This document shows positions 6,845 through 16,074 of a DNA stretch of 41,211 nt, one piece after another (the stretch's first letter is position 1; every line of letters starts with the position of its first letter). A program made the translations under genes and the position numbers. Source of the DNA: an uncultured Clostridia bacterium (lineage in GTDB: Bacteria > Bacillota > Clostridia > TANB77 > CAG-508). The stretch is from assembly GCA_934183305.1 (NCBI GenBank), contig CAKPSF010000007.1:1-41211 (forward strand), in the 5' to 3' direction. The notes beneath the pieces were generated by a model. The model did not search any database, was not told the origin of the DNA, and saw only the letters and a program-made list of their open reading frames with translations.

Positions 6845-9266
6845 TTGAAAAGACCGATTTATGTAATAACCTTAGGATTTATAACAGGTATAATATGGGG
6901 ACTATATTTTAATATAGTCTCTTATGTTTTTTTAGGAATACTTGTACTATTAATAACTTTAAAAAGGATGGATAATAAATCTAATTATAAAATTAGCAGA
7001 ATAATAAAGATACTTTTTAAGAAAAGTACAATTATTGCTTTTGTAATATCTATGTTTGTGGCTTTTATTTACTTATTAATAATTAATAAGACATATAATA
7101 ATGTTTATAATAATCTTACCAGTAAAGAGTTTGTTGCAACTATAATAAGTGATAAAAAAGAAAGCGAGTATAGTAATACATATTTAATAAAAGTTGAAGA
7201 ATTAAAGGCTAATTTTTTAATAAGAATTTCTAAACAATATAGTAAAGATATTGAGTATGGAGATAAGATAAAATTTTTTGGTGAATATACTACTCCAGAA
7301 ATAGCGAGAAATTATAAAGGCTTTAATTATAGAAAATATTTAAAAACGCAGGGAATATATGGAATATTAAAGGCAAGTAAAATTGAAGTAATAAAACATA
7401 ATAACTTGAGTAAAATTAATTTATTTGCATATAAAGTAAAACATAAAATAATTAATAATATACAAAAAATATTACCACATGATACAAAGGATTTATTCTT
7501 GGGAATATTAATTGGATATGACAATGGACTTGCTGAAGATATAAAAGAAAGTTTTAAAATAAGTAGTCTATCTCATTTACTTGCTGTATCTGGAGCACAT
7601 ATAGCATGTATTATATCAGGTCTTAGTATCATTTTAAGGTTAAATAAAATTGGTAAAAAGTTAAGTAATGTATTAATTATATTGTTCTTGATGTTCTTTA
7701 TGTATATAACAGATTTTACACCGTCTGTTGTAAGAGCTGTTATTATGGGAAGTTTAGTTCTATTGCAAATTGTATTATACAGAAAACAAGATATAAAAAC
7801 TTCTATGAGCTTTTCTATTTTATTAATACTTATTTTTAATCCATATAAACTTCTAGATATTGGATTAATTCTTTCATATTCAGCAACCATAGGAATTGTA
7901 CTTGTTGTAAAAATAAGAAAATTATACAAATGTACAAACAAAGAAAATAAAAAAATAGTTTCATATCTAATAGAGAATGTATTAATTACAGTTTCTGCAA
8001 ATATAATTGTTATACCAATTATGATGTATAGCTTTAATACATTTTCGTTAAACTTTATTATTTCTAATTTAGTAGCTGGAATATTAATGGAACCAATAAC
8101 TCTAGGAGGAATGCTATTAATTATATTATCTTTTATTAATTTAAAAGTAGCTTATATAATTTCAGTTCCATATAATATTTTGTTAAAACTTTTAATATTT
8201 ACTAGTAATTTTGTAAGTAAGATCCCACTTTCTCAAATAATTGTTTCTACACCCAATTTGATTTTTATAGTTTTTTATTATATTTCATTGTATATCGTTT
8301 TCTATTCTATTTATATTATAAAAAAATATCCAAATAGATTTATAACTAAAAAAATAATACTTATATATAAGAGAATCTTTGGTTTTATAAAGAAAAAACG
8401 AAGAATATTTTTTATCTTAATATTAACTTTAATTCTATTTATTTTAATTCTAAAAATAATTCCTAAAAATCTTAAAATATGCTTTATAGATGTTGGACAA
8501 GGTGATAGTACACTAATTTTAACTCCAAACAATAAAAAAATTTTAATTGATGGTGGAGGCAATGAAAATTTTGATGTTGGTAAAAATACTCTTTTTCCAT
8601 ATTTGTTAGATAGGAAAATAACTCAAGTCGATTATATGCTCATTTCACATTTTGATACTGATCATTGCCGGAGGCTTAATGTATATATTAGAAAACATGA
8701 AAGTTAAAAATGTGATAATAGGCAAACAATTTGAAAGCTCTAATAATTATACTGAATTTTTAAAAATTATAGAAAAAAATAAAATAAAAGTCTATGAAGT
8801 TGAAGCGGGACAAAAAATAAACATAGATAAATACACATATTTTGATGTTTTGTGGCCAAGCACACAAGACTGTATTCAAGAAAATAAACTAAATAATAAT
8901 TCGCTGGTATGCAAGCTAGTGAGTAGGGGAATATCAGTATTATTTACAGGCGATATTGAAGAAGCGGCAGAAAAGCAAATATTAAAAAAATACGAAAATA
9001 ATCTAAAAATCTTGAAAACGGATATTTTAAAAGTTGCACATCATGGCTCAAAAACATCAACTACACTTGAATTTTTAAATGCTGTAAAACCTAAATACGC
9101 AATAATAGGAGTTGGAAAAGAAAACAAATTTGGGCATCCATCCAATATTACAATTCAGAATTTAAAAAAGATGAATGTAAAAGTTTACAGAACAGACGAA
9201 ATGGGAGAGATAATGATAAAAATAAATAATAAAAGAAAGATATTAATAGAGAAAATGATTAATTAG
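6845..9266 (+). pseudogene. comEC: ComEC/Rec2 DNA-uptake channel, interrupted by a one-base frameshift
   Basis: The first frame (TTG 6845 to 8707) encodes the N-terminal domain and the competence membrane domain, with the ComEC signatures LLAVSGAHIACIISG and FTPSVVRAVIMGS, many membrane helices, and the start of the metallo-beta-lactamase domain (CFIDVGQGDSTLIL, SHFDTDH). It then leaves frame at TGCCGG (8666-8671). The second frame continues GGLMYILENMKVKNVIIG and the rest of the hydrolase domain (LFTGDIE, KVAHHGSKTS, KFGHPS) to 9266. Removing one C at 8668/8669 gives an 806-aa protein with the canonical HxDxDHxGG motif. Intact ComEC carries single-stranded DNA across the membrane in transformation. 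As read it is broken, unless the base is an assembly error. The TTG start has only a weak ribosome site. Confidence 0.85.
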
Positions 9267-9321
9267 TATATTTTTTATTTTTTAGTAAATAATACTAAAA
9301 AATAAAAAAGGAATGATATTT

Positions 9322-9897
9322 ATGAAAAAAAGTATAATAATTGTGATATGTATACTTATAATAATTGGTCTTGGAATATACTTTGGAATTAATGTTTTTA
9401 ATAAAAATAATGATAATGATTTTGTACCTCATGAAGACCTCAATAATACTATTTTAAATAATCAAATTAAGGCATCAATAGAAGTATCAAATAGTGAAGA
9501 GAAAACAACTCCTAAGACTTTAATTATATATAAAACATATTATACAAAATGTAAGCATTATACTACCAAATATGAAGATATAGATACCTCATTAGTAAAT
9601 TTAACACAAAAAGAATTTAAAGATAGATGCAAAAGTTGGACATTAGAAAAATTTTCACCCAAAGAAATTGAAGTATCAAAACAAGAAGAAAAGTTTTGTA
9701 ATGAACACTATAAAATAAAACTAGAGAATAATGTTATAGTTATATACAATGTAGATGAAAATGGGAAAGAGACAGAATATGAGCAAACAGGTATAACTAC
9801 TGAATATTTAACGGAAGAAGATATATTAAAATTAACTGCTGGTATAATAATTTTTGGAAAAGAAAACTTAACTAGTACAATTGAAGATTATGAATAA
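9322..9897 (+). CDS. Membrane-anchored protein with BofC C-terminal-like domain
   Basis: 191 aa. One N-terminal membrane helix (~4-24, IIIVICILIIIGLGIYFGI) is followed by an extracellular or intermembrane domain. The segments YYTKCKHYTTKY, LTQKEFKDRCKSWTLEKFS, FCNEHYKI and the ending YLTEEDILKLTAGIIIFGKE resemble clostridial proteins annotated as BofC C-terminal domain proteins; BofC in Bacillus inhibits the SpoIVB protease during engulfment. That link is from memory of the pattern. Three cysteines (KCKH, RCKS, FCNE) are notable for an exported domain. Start at ATG 9322 rather than 9313, because AAGGAA lies too close to the first. It follows comEC after 55 bp, possibly co-transcribed. Confidence 0.6.
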   Translation: MKKSIIIVICILIIIGLGIYFGINVFNKNNDNDFVPHEDLNNTILNNQIKASIEVSNSEEKTTPKTLIIYKTYYTKCKHYTTKYEDIDTSLVNLTQKEFKDRCKSWTLEKFSPKEIEVSKQEEKFCNEHYKIKLENNVIVIYNVDENGKETEYEQTGITTEYLTEEDILKLTAGIIIFGKENLTSTIEDYE

Positions 9898-9914
9898 AAA
9901 GAAAGAAGAACAAA

Positions 9915-10496
9915 TTATTTTTGTTCTTCATCTTTTTTTACAATTTCATTCATTTTTAAATTCTCTTTTTTAAAATAGCCACGTATGTAAAATTCTCTAA
10001 AATACATAATAAGAGAAAAGATAGTCATACCTAAAGCTATATAATATAAAACTAATCCAACCCAAGTATCAATTTTTAAATCTTTAAAAATCATTGATAA
10101 TATAATTGCAAAATAAAATAAAACTGTTGCAGACTTACCATACCATTTGCTAGAAACAACTAGTTCTTGCCCATAAAGGAATGATGCACCAACTACCATT
10201 GCAATTTCTTTAAATAGTACTATAACTAAAATCCATAAAGGAATAATATTTTTAATTACTAAAGTGCAAAGTATACAAACTTGAGTTACTTTATCTGCCA
10301 ATGGGTCTACCAATTTTCCAAAATTAGTTACAAAATTAAATTTCCTAGCTATTGCTCCATCTAACACATCTGTTAAACCAGAAAGAGTTATAATTCCTAT
10401 TGCTAATAGATACTGGTCATTAATAAGAAACATAACAGCAAATGGTATTAAGAAAAATCTTAGTACTGTAAGAATATTAGGAATATATTTTAACAT
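9915..10496 (-). CDS. pgsA: CDP-diacylglycerol-glycerol-3-phosphate 3-phosphatidyltransferase
   Basis: 193 aa with about five membrane helices. The CDP-alcohol phosphotransferase motif D-G-x2-A-R-x8-G-x3-D-x3-D is complete: LTDVLDGAIARKF, then NFGKLVDPLADKV. It joins CDP-diacylglycerol to glycerol-3-phosphate, the committed step to phosphatidylglycerol and cardiolipin. Start chosen at the ATG giving MLKYIPNILT; GGAGGT lies just before it, inside what an upstream GTG would make coding. It is the second gene of an operon with the clpE-type gene, 11 bp downstream of its stop. Confidence 0.9.
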   Translation of the reverse strand: MLKYIPNILTVLRFFLIPFAVMFLINDQYLLAIGIITLSGLTDVLDGAIARKFNFVTNFGKLVDPLADKVTQVCILCTLVIKNIIPLWILVIVLFKEIAMVVGASFLYGQELVVSSKWYGKSATVLFYFAIILSMIFKDLKIDTWVGLVLYYIALGMTIFSLIMYFREFYIRGYFKKENLKMNEIVKKDEEQK

Positions 10497-10507
10497 ATTT
10501 ACCTCCA

Positions 10508-12826
10508 CTATTTAATAGAGAATATAAATTCATTATTAACTTCATCTATTTCTACATTTTGACCATCTTTAAGTTCACCGCGAAGAATTTTTTCAGAAAG
10601 TTCATCTTCTATATATCTTTGGATAGCTCTTCTTAATGGTCGTGCTCCATATTTTAAATCTGTTCCTTTTTCTAATAAAACTTTTTTTGCATTTGATGTT
10701 ATACTTAGTGTAATATTTTTATCAGCTAAAGCTTTTCTTGTGTCATTTAACATTAAATCAATTATTTGCATTAATTCATCAGATGTTAGAATATTAAATG
10801 TAACAATCTCATCAATTCTATTTAAAAATTCTGGTCTAAATACATCTTTTAAACTGTCTAAGATTTTATTATTATTAACAATTGAATTATCTCCAAAGCC
10901 TATAGAATTGTTATTTAAATTAGAACCAGCATTTGATGTCATTATAATTATTGTATTCTCAAAACTTACTGTGTTTCCTTGTGAATCTGTAAGTTTTCCA
11001 TCATCTAATACTTGAAGAAGTATATTAAATACATCAGGATGAGCTTTTTCAATTTCGTCTAAAAGAATAATTGAATATGGTTTTCTTTTAACTTTCTCAG
11101 TAAGCTGTCCTGCATCATCATAACCAACGTAGCCTGGAGGTGAACCAATTAATTTTGAAGTAGAATGTTTTTCCATATATTCTGACATATCTACTCTGAT
11201 TATTGCATCTTCACTTCCAAACATTTCATAAGCTAAAGATTTTGCAAGCCAAGTTTTACCAACACCAGTAGGACCAACAAATATAAATGAAGGTGGTCTT
11301 TTACTAGATTTTAAACCTGCTCTATTTCTTCTAATTGCACGACTAACGGCTTCAATAGCGGCATTTTGACCAACAATTCTTTTATGAAGATTTGCTTCAA
11401 GATTAAGCAATTTATCTGTTTCAGCCTCTGTAATTTTCTTAACTGGAATTTTAGTCCAGTTTTCTATAACAGTTGCAATATCTTCTACTGTGATATTTGG
11501 TAACTTTAATTTTTGTGTTAAATTATCTATATCTTCAATTAGTTTACATTCTCTTGTTTTTAAATCAGCTGCTTTTTGGTAATCCTCTGTGGAATCAGCT
11601 TGAGCAGCTTCTTCTTTTTGGGCTTGAACATTTGCAAGTTCATTCTTTAATACTTCTAATTTAAATAATTCAACATTATCTAGATTTTTCCTAGAACATG
11701 CTTCATCTAAAATGTCTATTGCTTTATCTGGTAGAAATCTATCATGTATATATTTTTCAGACATTATAACAGTTTTTCTAATAACATCTGTAGAAATTCT
11801 AACTTTGTGATAATCTTCGTAGTACTTTTTAATTCCTTCTAATATATTAATAGAATCTTCAACATTTGGTTCTTCAACTAATACACTTTGGAATCTTCTT
11901 TCTAATGCAGAATCTTTTTCGATGTATTTTCTATATTCTCTAATTGTAGTAGTACCAATAACTTGAATTTCACCATTTGCAAGTGAAGGCTTTAAAATAT
12001 TTGCTGCACTCATAGAATTTTCAGAGTCACCAGCACCAATTATGTTATGAATTTCATCTATTACTAATATAATGTTTCCTAAAGATTTACATTCATCAAT
12101 AATTGCTTTCATTCTGCTTTCAAATTGTCCTCTAAATTGTGTACCTGCAACAACAGCAGTCATATCTAGTAAATATACTTCTTTATTTAGTAATTTTGCA
12201 GGAACATTTTGGGTGGCGATTTTTAAAGCAAGACCCTGAGCAATAGCTGTTTTACCAACACCAGGTTCACCTATTAAACATGGGTTGTTTTTTGTACGTC
12301 TGTTTAATATTTGTATAACTCTATTTATTTCTTTATCTCTACCAATAATAGCATCTATTTGATTATTCTTAGCTTTGTTAGTTAAGTTGGTACCAAATGT
12401 GTCTAGGTATTTTCTTTTTTTATCCTTAGGTTTTTTATCAACTTTTACCTTTTTGTTGCTGTTACTTGATGCATGAAGCGGATCTTCTGAATTTGGATTA
12501 GGGTTTTGATTTCCACCAAACATTCCAAATATAGAGCCAATTGGTATACCACCATTTTCATCCATATCATCAATGTCAATATTATCTGTATTTAAAGAAT
12601 TTGTTAAATCTTTAAATATAACACCAAATTGAGATGCAACATTATCTAAGTTAATGTTGTTTATATTGTTTGCAGAATTAGCGTTAGAATTGTTTGCTTT
12701 ATCTGCTAAAATTCCTTTATCCCTAGCACAATCATTACAATAACCAACTAAATGATTTGGATCATCTTCGGTTGGTTCATTAATAAAAATTGTAGCTTTA
12801 TTTTTTTTACATTTTGAACATAACAT
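10508..12826 (-). CDS. clpE: ClpE-type AAA+ unfoldase (Clp protease ATP-binding subunit)
   Basis: 772 aa. An N-terminal zinc finger (Cys3, Cys6, Cys30, Cys33) replaces the ClpN domain, which distinguishes ClpE from ClpC. A low-complexity Asn/Asp-rich linker (~43-125) follows. AAA1 has Walker A GEPGVGKT (186-193) and Walker B VIDEIH; a UVR-like coiled region spans ~385-435; AAA2 has Walker A GPTGVGKT (518-525), LLDEIEKAH and the ClpB-D2-small C-terminal domain. It unfolds substrates for ClpP in stress. It is normally controlled by CtsR with mcsAB, but no CtsR heptad repeat is visible here; instead a perfect 10-bp inverted repeat frames the promoter. Co-transcribed with pgsA, an unexpected partner. 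Confidence 0.88.
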   Translation of the reverse strand: MLCSKCKKNKATIFINEPTEDDPNHLVGYCNDCARDKGILADKANNSNANSANNINNINLDNVASQFGVIFKDLTNSLNTDNIDIDDMDENGGIPIGSIFGMFGGNQNPNPNSEDPLHASSNSNKKVKVDKKPKDKKRKYLDTFGTNLTNKAKNNQIDAIIGRDKEINRVIQILNRRTKNNPCLIGEPGVGKTAIAQGLALKIATQNVPAKLLNKEVYLLDMTAVVAGTQFRGQFESRMKAIIDECKSLGNIILVIDEIHNIIGAGDSENSMSAANILKPSLANGEIQVIGTTTIREYRKYIEKDSALERRFQSVLVEEPNVEDSINILEGIKKYYEDYHKVRISTDVIRKTVIMSEKYIHDRFLPDKAIDILDEACSRKNLDNVELFKLEVLKNELANVQAQKEEAAQADSTEDYQKAADLKTRECKLIEDIDNLTQKLKLPNITVEDIATVIENWTKIPVKKITEAETDKLLNLEANLHKRIVGQNAAIEAVSRAIRRNRAGLKSSKRPPSFIFVGPTGVGKTWLAKSLAYEMFGSEDAIIRVDMSEYMEKHSTSKLIGSPPGYVGYDDAGQLTEKVKRKPYSIILLDEIEKAHPDVFNILLQVLDDGKLTDSQGNTVSFENTIIIMTSNAGSNLNNNSIGFGDNSIVNNNKILDSLKDVFRPEFLNRIDEIVTFNILTSDELMQIIDLMLNDTRKALADKNITLSITSNAKKVLLEKGTDLKYGARPLRRAIQRYIEDELSEKILRGELKDGQNVEIDEVNNEFIFSIK

Positions 12827-12846
12827 ATAAGTCTCTCCTTTATTTT

Positions 12847-12887
12847 ACTATAAGTATAATAATACACCAAAACGTACTTATAGTCAA
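12847..12887 (-). promoter_or_regulatory. Promoter of the clpE-pgsA operon with a flanking inverted repeat
   Basis: Read on the minus strand: TTGACT (plus 12882-12887), 17-bp spacer, TATTAT (12859-12864). The repeat ACTATAAGTA (12847-12856) / TACTTATAGT (12875-12884) is perfect over 10 bp with an 18-bp gap; one arm overlaps the -35 box and the other lies just past the -10 box. This is an operator-like layout. Confidence 0.7.
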
Positions 12888-12922
12888 TAGAAAAACGCTA
12901 TTTAACTTACGGAAAAAAGTAA

Positions 12923-12951
12923 TTGAAAAAACTATAAATTCATGCTATAAT
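12923..12951 (+). promoter_or_regulatory. Sigma-A promoter of the YibE/F-like gene
   Basis: TTGAAA (12923-12928), 17-bp spacer, TATAAT (12946-12951) with an extended -10 TG at 12943-12944. It is divergent from the clpE promoter. Confidence 0.8.
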
Positions 12952-12985
12952 TTATGTGTCATAATTTAAAAGGTAGGGGAAATAA

Positions 12986-13852
12986 ATGAAAAAATCAGTT
13001 ATAGCAATTTTAATAATATTTTTAGTATTAGGAATTGGATTATCAGTTTATGCAAATGAAGAAAAAACAAATGCCAAAGCAAAAGTAATAGAAACACAAG
13101 AACCTAAAGATGTTAAACAAGAAGATAGTGAGGAAATACAAAAAATTCAAGAAGTAAAAGTAAGAATATTAGAAGGCGAATACAAAAATGAAGAATATAA
13201 TTTAGATTATACATTATCTGAAAGTGCAGATGATACTTACATTAAAAGTGAACTTCAAAAAGATAGTAAAATTATAGTTACTCTTGAAGAAAAAGAAGGA
13301 GAAGTTACAGCAGTTAATTTTAAGGAAAATATTAGTTATGGTTATATAATTTGTTCTTCAATCTTAGGCTTGTTATTAGTAATACTTATGATACAAAAGA
13401 AATCAATAAAACCATTAATTATAACTGGAATTATAATACTATCAGTATATGGGATTTTTATGATAAATGCATATAAAGATTTTGATCTATTAATTACAAC
13501 TATAATAATTTCTTTAATTGATGTTATATTAATTTCATTGCTTATAAATGGATTAAACAAAAAGATGTTTATAACCATAGTATTTACCACTGTTGAAGCA
13601 ACAATTACTGCAATGGCAATATATATATTTGTAAGTGTTATGCAAATATCTGGCAATATTTTATGTAGTGGACTAATAAAAGCACATGTAGACATTAATA
13701 ATTTACTTATGGCAATAGGAGTATTAACAAGTAGCATAATAGGAGTAATATTATCAGGAATAATCATGAATATAACAGAAGACGCAAGCAAGTTATTATA
13801 TAAAACAAAATCAGACAACATGATTGAAGGACAAAGAAGCTTAAAATTATAA
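12986..13852 (+). CDS. YibE/F-like membrane protein
   Basis: 288 aa. The N-terminal hydrophobic segment (1-23) is a signal peptide or anchor, followed by an external domain with AKVIETQE...QEVKVRILEGEYKNEEY, which matches the soluble part of YibE/F family proteins. From ~112 on there are five or six membrane helices ending in an acidic/basic tail. The family is of unknown function, proposed in some reports to be transport-related. The length is shorter than typical YibE (~380 aa), and the last membrane block is divergent. ATG 12986 after GTAGGGG. Monocistronic, with a strong promoter of its own and a hairpin after the stop. Confidence 0.6.
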   Translation: MKKSVIAILIIFLVLGIGLSVYANEEKTNAKAKVIETQEPKDVKQEDSEEIQKIQEVKVRILEGEYKNEEYNLDYTLSESADDTYIKSELQKDSKIIVTLEEKEGEVTAVNFKENISYGYIICSSILGLLLVILMIQKKSIKPLIITGIIILSVYGIFMINAYKDFDLLITTIIISLIDVILISLLINGLNKKMFITIVFTTVEATITAMAIYIFVSVMQISGNILCSGLIKAHVDINNLLMAIGVLTSSIIGVILSGIIMNITEDASKLLYKTKSDNMIEGQRSLKL

Positions 13853-13854
13853 AA

Positions 13855-13877
13855 AGCTAGAATTTTATTCTAGCTTT
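13855..13877. terminator. Hairpin after the YibE/F-like gene
   Basis: The stem AGCTAGAAT (13855-13863) / ATTCTAGCT (13867-13875) has a 3-nt loop and flanking A and T runs. The T run is short on the plus strand and longer on the minus strand. The following 115 bases up to the next hairpin are AT-rich and show nothing else. Confidence 0.6.
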
Positions 13878-13991
13878 AAAAATAAAAGGGGATGTTTGTA
13901 GCAAATAGATATGTTTTTATCTTATTTACTATATATATAATATAACAGTTAATTATGACTTTTGTGTGAACAGAAAAAGTTTTTATAATGA

Positions 13992-14022
13992 AAAAGAACT
14001 ATCAGATTTTGATAGTTCTTTT
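13992..14022. terminator. Terminator between convergent genes (mainly for htrA)
   Basis: The 13-bp stem AAAAGAACTATCA (13992-14004) / TGATAGTTCTTTT (14010-14022) ends in T-runs on both strands, so it can serve htrA on the minus strand and read-through from the left. Confidence 0.85.
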
Positions 14023-14038
14023 GTATAATTTAACTTAA

Positions 14039-15244
14039 TTATTGCTCTTGTAATGTTAAGGTGATTTCTTTTTCTTTTCCTTCTCTATTTATTTTTAATG
14101 TCATTTTATCACCTATCTTAAGAGTGTTTTTAATATTAGTTAATTCTTCCATAGTTTTTATTTTTGTTCCATTAGCTTCTATTATAACATCACCAATTTT
14201 TAATCCAGCCTTTTCAGCTGCTGAGAAATTATCAATTGATTTAATATATACACCTTCAACTAAATTATATTGTTTTGCTTTTGCTTCGTCTATATCGATT
14301 CCTGTGATTCCAATAAATGGTCTAGCAATTTTTCCATTAGTTTTCAATTCGTTATATACAGATATTGTTGAGTTAATAGGAATAGCGAATCCAATTCCTT
14401 CAACTCCGGTTCCGGATAATTTTAATGTGTTTATACCAATTACTTTTCCATCTGCATTTACTAAAGCGCCACCACTGTTTCCAGAGTTTATTGCAGCATC
14501 AGTTTGAATTAATTTATATGTTGTTCGTGTATCGGAATCTTGAACCTCACGATTTTTAGCACTAATTATTCCACAAGAAATACTACTTTGTAAGCCAAGT
14601 GGATTACCTATTGCCATTGCAAATTCTCCAACTTGAACAGAATCAGAATCGCCAAGTTCTGCAGCAGTTAAACCGTCTTTATTTATTTTTATAACAGCTA
14701 AATCTGTTTGAGAGTCACTACCAACAACAGTTGCATCATATTCTGTGTCGTCATTATATAATTTAACCTTTACATTAGTAGCTTCAGTTATTTGGTAATA
14801 AGATGAAGAACTAGAGCTATTAACAACATGGTTATTTGTTAAAATATATCCATCTGAACTTACAATAATACCAGAACCTGCACCGGATGCAGTTGAGCTT
14901 CCACCAAACATAGAATTAACTTTATATTCAACTGTAATTCCAACAATAGATGGTAATACTTTATTTGCCACAGCAATTGCGGTGTTAGAATAATCAGTAA
15001 TTGATATTGTATTAGCTACTTGCCCTTCTGTTATTGTTAGTCCATTGTTAGTATAAGTATTATTGCTGTTTAAAATTTTATTTCTTATATTTGGCATTCC
15101 AAAACAAACGCCAATTACTAAAAATGTACCTAAAGCACTTGAACAAAATGGTACAAAAGAATTTTTAAAAAATCCTGATTTTGTTTTTTCGTTGCTTGAA
15201 TAAGCTTTGTATGTGGGTTGTTTAATCTCATTATTTTCTTCCAT
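14039..15244 (-). CDS. htrA: HtrA/DegP-family serine protease with PDZ domain
   Basis: 401 aa. A short cytoplasmic N-terminus and one membrane helix (~30-50) are followed by a Ser/Asn-rich linker, the trypsin-like domain and a C-terminal PDZ domain (~305-395). The catalytic triad is His139 (LTNNHVV), Asp181 (TDLAVIKI) and Ser257 (NSGNSGGAL). HtrA degrades misfolded proteins at the outer face of the membrane. ATG follows AAGGAGG. Monocistronic, with an extended -10 promoter; no CssR site was recognised. Domain layout and length match Firmicute HtrA/YkdA. Confidence 0.92.
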   Translation of the reverse strand: MEENNEIKQPTYKAYSSNEKTKSGFFKNSFVPFCSSALGTFLVIGVCFGMPNIRNKILNSNNTYTNNGLTITEGQVANTISITDYSNTAIAVANKVLPSIVGITVEYKVNSMFGGSSTASGAGSGIIVSSDGYILTNNHVVNSSSSSSYYQITEATNVKVKLYNDDTEYDATVVGSDSQTDLAVIKINKDGLTAAELGDSDSVQVGEFAMAIGNPLGLQSSISCGIISAKNREVQDSDTRTTYKLIQTDAAINSGNSGGALVNADGKVIGINTLKLSGTGVEGIGFAIPINSTISVYNELKTNGKIARPFIGITGIDIDEAKAKQYNLVEGVYIKSIDNFSAAEKAGLKIGDVIIEANGTKIKTMEELTNIKNTLKIGDKMTLKINREGKEKEITLTLQEQ

Positions 15245-15288
15245 TTAAAAGAACCTCCTTAAATAAGTATGATATTAATATATCCTAA

Positions 15289-15297
15289 ATTATACCA
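15289..15297 (-). promoter_or_regulatory. Extended -10 promoter of htrA
   Basis: On the minus strand TGGTATAAT: a perfect TATAAT (plus 15289-15294) with an upstream TG. No good -35 is seen at 17 bp, consistent with an extended -10 type. Confidence 0.6.
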
Positions 15298-15351
15298 ATA
15301 ATACAACAATTTTGTGAAAAGAATGTGAAAAAAAATAAAAGAAATTGTGAT

Positions 15352-15380
15352 TTGACTAATATAATTTTTTAATATATTAT
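15352..15380 (+). promoter_or_regulatory. Sigma-A promoter of rnhB
   Basis: TTGACT (15352-15357), 17-bp spacer, TATTAT (15375-15380), 27 bp before the gene. Confidence 0.75.
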
Positions 15381-15407
15381 ATTAGAAAAAATATATGGAG
15401 CATAGAA

Positions 15408-16034
15408 ATGAAAGAAAAAGAAATTGAAAGATTAAATGCCTTAAAAGAAATTGAAAATAAATGGCACCAAAAAGGAAAAAAGTTAGTTTGTGGAATTGAT
15501 GAAGCTGGACGTGGACCATTAGCGGGACCAGTAGTTGTGGCAGCAGCTATTATGCCAGAGGACTCATTTATAGAAGGAGTAAATGATTCTAAAAAAATAT
15601 CTGAGAAAAAAAGAGAGAAACTATATGAAGAGATAACTCAAAATGCAATAGCATGGGGAGTTGGAATAATAGATCAAAAAGAAATTGATGATATAAATAT
15701 TTTAAATGCGACTAAAAAAGGGCTAACAACAGCTTTAACGGAGTTAAATGTAAAACCAGATATAATTTTAGTTGATGCACTAACAAAAATAGATACTCTT
15801 GGAATACCATATGAGTCAATAATAAAGGGAGATGCTAAAAGCTACTCGATTGCTGCTGCATCAATAATTGCAAAGGTAACAAGGGATAGAATAATGCGCC
15901 AATGGGACGAAATATATCCACAATATGGATTTGAAAAGCACAAGGGATATGGAACCAAAGCACATATAGAAGCAATAAAAGAATATGGCTTATGTCCGTT
16001 ACATAGAAGAAGTTTTACCAAGAACTTTACTTAA
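15408..16034 (+). CDS. rnhB: Ribonuclease HII
   Basis: 208 aa. CGIDEAGRGPLAGPVVVAA carries the paired acidic residues Asp31-Glu32; VDALTKI, KGDAKSYSIAAASIIAKVTRD and HKGYGTKAH complete the family signature. It cuts RNA in RNA-DNA hybrids, including single ribonucleotides left in DNA. The ribosome site is weak (TGGAG, 15395-15399). It is monocistronic, followed by a terminator that overlaps the end of the convergent ylbJ. Confidence 0.95.
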   Translation: MKEKEIERLNALKEIENKWHQKGKKLVCGIDEAGRGPLAGPVVVAAAIMPEDSFIEGVNDSKKISEKKREKLYEEITQNAIAWGVGIIDQKEIDDINILNATKKGLTTALTELNVKPDIILVDALTKIDTLGIPYESIIKGDAKSYSIAAASIIAKVTRDRIMRQWDEIYPQYGFEKHKGYGTKAHIEAIKEYGLCPLHRRSFTKNFT

Positions 16035-16046
16035 TAAGCCTGAAGA

Positions 16047-16074
16047 AGCAATGAGGAAATTCTCATTGCTTTTT
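16047..16074. terminator. Terminator between rnhB and ylbJ
   Basis: The perfect stem AGCAATGAG (16047-16055) / CTCATTGCT (16062-16070) plus T5 terminates rnhB. It abuts the ylbJ stop codon on the other strand. Confidence 0.85.
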
